Shown piece after piece: positions 60,301 through 64,000 of a DNA stretch of 64,000 nucleotides (within the stretch, counting starts at the first letter, position 1; every line of letters starts with the position of its first letter). The notes beneath the pieces are model-generated. The model searched no databases, was not told the origin of the DNA, and saw only the letters and a program-made list of their open reading frames with translations. Position numbers and translations under genes: made by a program. The stretch is taken from the NCBI RefSeq assembly GCF_048320135.1, contig NZ_CP182947.1:1302001-1366000 (forward strand), written 5' to 3'. This stretch comes from Ideonella_A sakaiensis_A (GTDB lineage: Bacteria > Pseudomonadota > Gammaproteobacteria > Burkholderiales > Burkholderiaceae_C).

Positions 60301-60549
60301 TCAGGCCGCGGCCTTGGCCTGGCCGACCAGACGTGCCACCGTCGGCGACAACTGAGCGCCCTTGCTGGCCCAGTATTCGACGCGGTCGAAGGCAACGCGC
60401 AGCGGCTGCTCGGCACCCGAGGCGACCGGGTTGTAGAAACCGACGCGCTCGATGAAGCGGCCGTCACGGCGGATCCGCGAATCGGCAACGACGATGTTGT
60501 AGAAGGGACGGCGCTTGGCGCCACCACGGGAGAGTCGAATCACGACCAT
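60301..60549 (-). CDS. rpsP: 30S ribosomal protein S16
   Basis: Ribosomal protein bS16, 82 residues, first gene of the operon. The start MVVIRLSRGGAKRRPFYNIV is diagnostic, followed by DSRIRRDGRFIERVGFYNP and ARLVGQA. The ATG at 60549 is preceded by AAGGAAC. The open frame extends upstream by 15 codons but these lack homology. Expression is probably driven by the promoter about 190 bp upstream. Confidence 0.98.
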   Translation of the reverse strand: MVVIRLSRGGAKRRPFYNIVVADSRIRRDGRFIERVGFYNPVASGAEQPLRVAFDRVEYWASKGAQLSPTVARLVGQAKAAA

Positions 60550-60737
60550 GATTGTTCCTTGAAAGATGAAATCGTCCACCGCACCAGGAGACACTCAGGG
60601 CGAGCAGAGCATGTACCGGCCAGACCCTGGCGCCGCAGCACACCGCGGCATCAGGACCCAGGCCCCCTTTGTTCGACGTCGTAGATACGCCGGAGCCCTG
60701 CCTTGCAGGTTGACCCCGACCGCCACCGAAACCGCGC

Positions 60738-60743
60738 ATTATA
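60738..60743 (-). promoter_or_regulatory. -10 element (TATAAT) of the rpsP operon
   Basis: On the minus strand a perfect TATAAT occurs in an otherwise G+C-rich gap, about 190 bp upstream of rpsP. I saw no good -35 at 16-18 bp, so the match may reflect an extended or activator-dependent promoter. It predicts a leader of about 180 nt. Confidence 0.5.
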
Positions 60744-60772
60744 AACTGACCGGCTTTGCCCGCAGCATTCCG

Positions 60773-61336
60773 ATGACGAAAACCGATCCAGCCCCGCCCG
60801 CCGCATCGCCGCTGCTGATCCGCCCGTCGCAGCCAGGCGACCTCGACGCGATGGCGGCGATCTACGGCTGGCATGTCGCGAACAGCAGCGGCACCTTCGA
60901 GACCACCGCGCCGTCGGCCGAGGAATTCTCGCGCCGGCGCGACGACGTGATCGGCAAGGGCCTGCCTTGGCTGGCCGCCGAACGCGACGGCACTGTGCTC
61001 GGTTATGCCTATGCCAATCCGTTCCGGCCGCGGCTGGCCTACCGATACTGTCTCGAGGATTCGATTTATGTCGCCGCCGACGCAGGCGGCCAGGGCATCG
61101 GGCGGCTGCTGCTGGCCGAACTGCTCGCGCGCTGCGAAGCCTGGGGCGGGCGGCAGATGATCGCGGTGATCGGTGATTCCGCCAACGCCGCGTCGATTGC
61201 GCTGCATCGCTCGCTCGGCTTTACCGACTGTGGCCGGATGGCCGCTGCCGGCTGGAAATTCGACCGCTGGCTCGATGTCGTGCTGATGCAGCGGCGGCTC
61301 GGCCTCGGCGACACCGCTGCGGCCGACCCCCGATGA
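60773..61336 (+). CDS. GNAT N-acetyltransferase (phosphinothricin acetyltransferase-like)
   Basis: GNAT acetyltransferase of 187 residues. The N-terminal LIRPSQPGDLDAMAAIYGWH and SSGTFETTAPSAEEF match the Pat/YncA group that N-acetylates methionine sulfoximine, phosphinothricin or related amino acids. The acetyl-CoA motif A is AGGQGIGRLLLAELL, and FTDCGRMAAAGWKFDRWLDV is a late family mark. It diverges from rpsP and has no operon partner on its side beyond the TM2 gene 46 bp downstream. Confidence 0.93.
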   Translation: MTKTDPAPPAASPLLIRPSQPGDLDAMAAIYGWHVANSSGTFETTAPSAEEFSRRRDDVIGKGLPWLAAERDGTVLGYAYANPFRPRLAYRYCLEDSIYVAADAGGQGIGRLLLAELLARCEAWGGRQMIAVIGDSANAASIALHRSLGFTDCGRMAAAGWKFDRWLDVVLMQRRLGLGDTAAADPR

Positions 61337-61382
61337 TCAGCTCTCCCCCGACGTCAAGCTGCCGGCAACGCGGCACGACCCG

Positions 61383-61829
61383 ATGAAGCACGGCAAATCA
61401 AAAACCCTCGCGACCTGGATCGCGCTCGTCGGCGGCGCGCTCGGGCTGCACCGCTTCTATCTGGCCGGCGCACGCGACATCTGGGGCTGGCTGTATCCAT
61501 TGCCGACCTTGCTCGGGCTGTACGGCGTTTTCCGGATGCGCGAGTTCGGCCTCGACGACCAACTGGCCTGGCTGCTGATCCCGCTGCTCGGGCTGGCGCT
61601 GTCGGCAGCGATGCTCAGCGCAATCGTCTACGGGCTGACCAGCGACGAGGTCTGGCAGCAGCGCCACAACCCGGACCGCACGCCGGCCGCGCCGAGCGGC
61701 TGGCTGGCCGTGATCGGCGTCATCGTCGCGCTGCTGATCGGCGCCAGCGTGCTGATGGCGACGATTGCCTTCAGCAGCCAGCGCTTCTTCGAGTACCAGG
61801 TCGATCAGGCGCGCCAACTCAGCCGCTGA
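61383..61829 (+). CDS. TM2-domain membrane protein
   Basis: Small membrane protein of 148 residues. The N-terminal KSKTLATWIALVGGALGLHRFYLA is a clear TM2 domain start (G-x-x-G-x-H-R-F-Y-L motif), and the following helix is broken by a short tight turn. A third and perhaps fourth helix lies at 60-90 and 108-130. The TM2 family is of unknown role. It is 46 bp downstream of the GNAT gene and converges with folK. Confidence 0.88.
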   Translation: MKHGKSKTLATWIALVGGALGLHRFYLAGARDIWGWLYPLPTLLGLYGVFRMREFGLDDQLAWLLIPLLGLALSAAMLSAIVYGLTSDEVWQQRHNPDRTPAAPSGWLAVIGVIVALLIGASVLMATIAFSSQRFFEYQVDQARQLSR

Positions 61830-61849
61830 GACCGGCCGCTCCGCGCTGC

Positions 61850-62329
61850 TCAGGCGGGCAGCCGCTCGACATCCTGGTCGGCGACCTCGGCAAGCCAGTG
61901 TTCGGCGATGCCGAGACCGGGAATGTGGACCAGCGGCGCGATCTCGACCAGTGGCTTCAGCACGAAGGCCCGCTGGTGCATCCGCGGATGCGGCACCGTC
62001 AGCCCGGGCAGGTCGATGATCTGCTGGTCGTACAACAGCAGATCGAGGTCGAGCGTGCGCGGCGCGTTGACATAGGGCCGCTCGCGACCATGCCGTGCCT
62101 CGATGCGCTGCAGTTCGGCCAGCAGCAGCCTGGGCGTCAGGCCGGTCTTCGCGGCGAGCACCGCATTCAGGTAGTCGGCGCCGGATGAATCGATCGGTGC
62201 ACTGCGGTACAGCGACGATGTCGCGGTCACCCTCGTGTCAGGCATCGCGCGGCAATCCTCGATCGCGGCGAGCACCGTTGCGTGCGCGTCGCCGAGGTTT
62301 GCTCCTATGCCGATGAAGACCTCGATCAT
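61850..62329 (-). CDS. folK: 2-amino-4-hydroxy-6-hydroxymethyldihydropteridine diphosphokinase
   Basis: HPPK of folate biosynthesis, 159 residues. The signatures are IEVFIGIGANLGD at the N-terminus, SSLYRSAPID, YLNAV, and the key RTLDLDLLLYDQ in the pterin/ATP site, followed by VPHPRMHQRAFVLKPL. Length is typical. The ATG at 62329 was chosen over the GTG just upstream. It is 29 bp from pcnB on the same strand; this pairing is conserved in many Proteobacteria. Confidence 0.98.
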   Translation of the reverse strand: MIEVFIGIGANLGDAHATVLAAIEDCRAMPDTRVTATSSLYRSAPIDSSGADYLNAVLAAKTGLTPRLLLAELQRIEARHGRERPYVNAPRTLDLDLLLYDQQIIDLPGLTVPHPRMHQRAFVLKPLVEIAPLVHIPGLGIAEHWLAEVADQDVERLPA

Positions 62330-62358
62330 CACCCCGCCCCAGCGCCTCCGTCAGGCGC

Positions 62359-63918
62359 CTATCCTGCCGAATTGTCGGCCGGTCGGGCGGCTGTCGCACC
62401 CCCTTCGGAGGCAGCTGTTGCCGGCTTGCGACGCCTGCGGCGCCGTTTGCGCTCCGGCGCAGCCGCCTCTTCGGCATGCGGGACGTCGGCGCCGTTGCCA
62501 TCGACAGCCTGACCCGGGTCGGCCGGACGGCGCGCACGTTTCGGCTGCTGCTTGCGCAGGTCTTCGATCAAGGCACGGCGCGCATCGTCGTCCTCCTGCG
62601 AAAAATCCTCCCACCACTCGGCCAACCCGGCATCGCCTTCGCCGGCGTCGGCGCGCAGCCGCAGGAAGTCGAAGCCGGCACGAAAACGCGGCTGCTCGAT
62701 CAATGACAGCGGTCCGTTGCCGACACGGCGTTCGAAACGCGGCTGCATCAGCCAGATTTCGCGCATGTCGGCGCCGAGCTTGCCGCGCCCGCTGATTTCG
62801 CCAACACGCGCATCGAAGACCGCGTCGATCGCCTGCTGCAGCGCCGGATGCGGCGCCTCGCCCGCCGCCTTCAGGCGATCCCAGCCCTGCAGCACGTCAT
62901 GCCAGAGCAGGCAGGCGAGCAGAAAACTCGGCGCGACCGGCTTGCCCTCACCGACCCGGCGATCGGTATCGGCCAGCGCCAGCTCGACGAAGCGCCGCCG
63001 CGCCGCCTGTTGCGGCGCGTCCGACAGCACCGCATCGAGCAGCGGAAAGACACCCTGGTGCAGCCCCTGCTTGCGCAATTCGGCCAAGCTTGCGAGCGAG
63101 TGGCCGGTCTGCAGCAGCTTGAACATCTCGTCGAACAGCCGCGACGGCGGCACGCTGGCAAGCAGCGCGGCCATCTCTCGTATCGGCGCGCGTGTCTTCG
63201 GCTCGATCTCGAAGCCGAGCTTGGCGGCAAAACGCACGACGCGGATGATGCGAACAGGATCCTCGCGATAGCGGGTCGCCGGATCGCCGATCATCCGCAG
63301 CAGCTTGCGCCGCGCATCCTTCAACCCGCCGTGGTAGTCGACCACGATTTGCCGCTGCGGGTCGAAATAAAGCGCATTGACGGTGAAATCACGCCGCGCC
63401 GCATCCTCGATCTGTGGCCCCCAGACGTTGTCGCGCAATACCCGACCGGCCGCATCGACGACCCGCGTTGTCGACACGTCGGCGCCGCGCTTGAAATTCT
63501 TCTCGTTGCCGTCGACCTGTTCGGCCGCCGCCGGGTCCATCACCGCACGGAAGGTCGAGACCTCGATCACCTCGTGTTCGCGGCCGCGCCCGAACACGAC
63601 ATGGACGATGCGAAAACGCCGGCCGATGATGAAGGCGCGACGAAACAGCGACTTCACCTGCTCCGGCGTCGCATTGGTCGCGACATCGAAATCCTTCGGC
63701 CGCAGCCCCAGCAGCAGGTCGCGCACCGCGCCGCCGACGATGTAGGCCTCGTAGCCGGCGTCGGCGAGCGTCTGCACGACCTTCACCGCGCGATCGTCGA
63801 GCAGCGACAGATTGATGCCATGTTCGGCCGGCCCGATCTCCAGCCGTTTGCCGAGCGGCGGGCCGCTGGTCGATGCGGCCGGCTTGCCGAGCAGCTTGTC
63901 GAGAAATTTCTTGATCAT
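62359..63918 (-). CDS. pcnB: Poly(A) polymerase I
   Basis: Adds poly(A) tails that promote RNA decay, 519 residues. The nucleotidyltransferase core starts with YIVGGAVRDLLLGLRPKDFDVATNA, with the catalytic DxD, then FRIVHVVFGRG. The RNA-binding regions follow with YREDPVRIIRVVRFAAKLGF. A C-terminal tail is basic (KRARRPADPG, then ERKRRRRRRKPATAA), longer than a simple CCA-adding enzyme, supporting PcnB. Its ATG overlaps the upstream HAD gene stop by 4 bp. Confidence 0.96.
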   Translation of the reverse strand: MIKKFLDKLLGKPAASTSGPPLGKRLEIGPAEHGINLSLLDDRAVKVVQTLADAGYEAYIVGGAVRDLLLGLRPKDFDVATNATPEQVKSLFRRAFIIGRRFRIVHVVFGRGREHEVIEVSTFRAVMDPAAAEQVDGNEKNFKRGADVSTTRVVDAAGRVLRDNVWGPQIEDAARRDFTVNALYFDPQRQIVVDYHGGLKDARRKLLRMIGDPATRYREDPVRIIRVVRFAAKLGFEIEPKTRAPIREMAALLASVPPSRLFDEMFKLLQTGHSLASLAELRKQGLHQGVFPLLDAVLSDAPQQAARRRFVELALADTDRRVGEGKPVAPSFLLACLLWHDVLQGWDRLKAAGEAPHPALQQAIDAVFDARVGEISGRGKLGADMREIWLMQPRFERRVGNGPLSLIEQPRFRAGFDFLRLRADAGEGDAGLAEWWEDFSQEDDDARRALIEDLRKQQPKRARRPADPGQAVDGNGADVPHAEEAAAPERKRRRRRRKPATAASEGGATAARPADNSAG

Positions 63919-64000
63919 TTGAACAATTCGAGTATGCGCCAGCCGCGCTCGCGCGCCAGTTGGGCCAGATCGGGGGACGGATTGGTGGCGACCGGGTCGG
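63915..64000 (-). CDS. HAD-family hydrolase, C-terminal end (partial)
   Basis: Only the last 28 residues are inside the window: DPVATNPSPDLAQLARERGW followed by RILELFK and the stop at 63915. The pattern (P-x-A-x-N-P-x-P-x-L, then RGW) is the end of HAD-IB, phosphoserine-phosphatase-like hydrolases. Such a gene commonly precedes pcnB in Betaproteobacteria, next to hda. It overlaps pcnB by 4 bp. The catalytic motifs lie outside the window. Confidence 0.75.
   Translation of the reverse strand, partial: DPVATNPSPDLAQLARERGWRILELFK

Noticed and set aside
60710..60745. Plus-strand TTGACC and TATAAA as a promoter for the GNAT gene
   Set aside because: Spacing is 24 bp, far from the usual 17; the same -10 sequence reads perfectly on the other strand for rpsP.
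1..64000. CRISPR arrays, insertion sequences, tRNA or rRNA genes
   Set aside because: I saw no regularly spaced repeats, transposase motifs, terminal repeats or tRNA-like cloverleaf sequences by eye; a tRNAscan and repeat search would settle this.

Overview
The window is about two-thirds G+C with dense, mostly overlapping operons. Its gene orders are typical of Betaproteobacteria: glnA–DUF4124–ntrB–ntrC, and rpsP–rimM–trmD–rplS–Nudix–CobD-like–rsgA–M48–orn, then folK–pcnB–HAD. I assign the organism to Betaproteobacteria (Burkholderiales/Rhodocyclales-like) but cannot name a genus. I saw no tRNA or rRNA genes, CRISPR arrays, transposases or phage genes.

Layout. 0–12.5 kb is housekeeping and envelope: pal, exonuclease III, and the nitrogen-regulation locus ntrC/ntrB/DUF4124/glnA. 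Upstream of glnA I could read a sigma-54 promoter and NtrC-type palindromes. Next come a CinA-like molybdopterin-binding-fold protein, a fatty-acid-hydroxylase-family membrane protein, a polysaccharide deacetylase, a secreted beta-propeller, an AIM24-family protein and a signal-peptide-bearing LigE-type DNA ligase. 12.6–29.6 kb is a surface-polysaccharide locus: gmd, a Wzx flippase, a Wzy-like polymerase, four GT2/GT4 glycosyltransferases, a GT9, a WbsX-type protein, two acyltransferases, a SASA-type esterase and five methyltransferase-fold proteins. 29.6–44.1 kb is a type II secretion locus. gspE is on the minus strand. gspF-G-H-I-J-K-L-M-C-D forms a tight plus-strand operon. Between gspE and gspF sit two minus-strand genes, one for a 759-residue secreted protein and one for a small SoxY-like Ig-fold protein. 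A WecA/MraY-family sugar-phosphate transferase follows gspD. It could start glycan synthesis on undecaprenyl phosphate for the locus upstream.

45–64 kb is again core: lysS, an FMN-binding PNPOx-like protein, enoyl-CoA hydratase, a DUF3108–M61 peptidase–DUF3429 group, an RhlE-like RNA helicase with a probable 310-nt leader, orn, an M48 peptidase, rsgA, a CobD/CbiB-like membrane protein and a Nudix hydrolase. The ribosome/tRNA operon rpsP–rimM–trmD–rplS follows, then a GNAT acetyltransferase, a TM2-domain protein, folK, pcnB and the end of a HAD phosphatase gene.

The most interesting part is the two-gene insertion inside the type II secretion locus (31.5–34.8 kb), next to a heavily methylated/acylated glycan locus. 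One reading, which is inference only, is a dedicated secretion system exporting an abundant surface (possibly S-layer-like) protein that is displayed on the neighbouring glycan. Many long open frames opposite the real genes are G+C-driven shadows and were left out.
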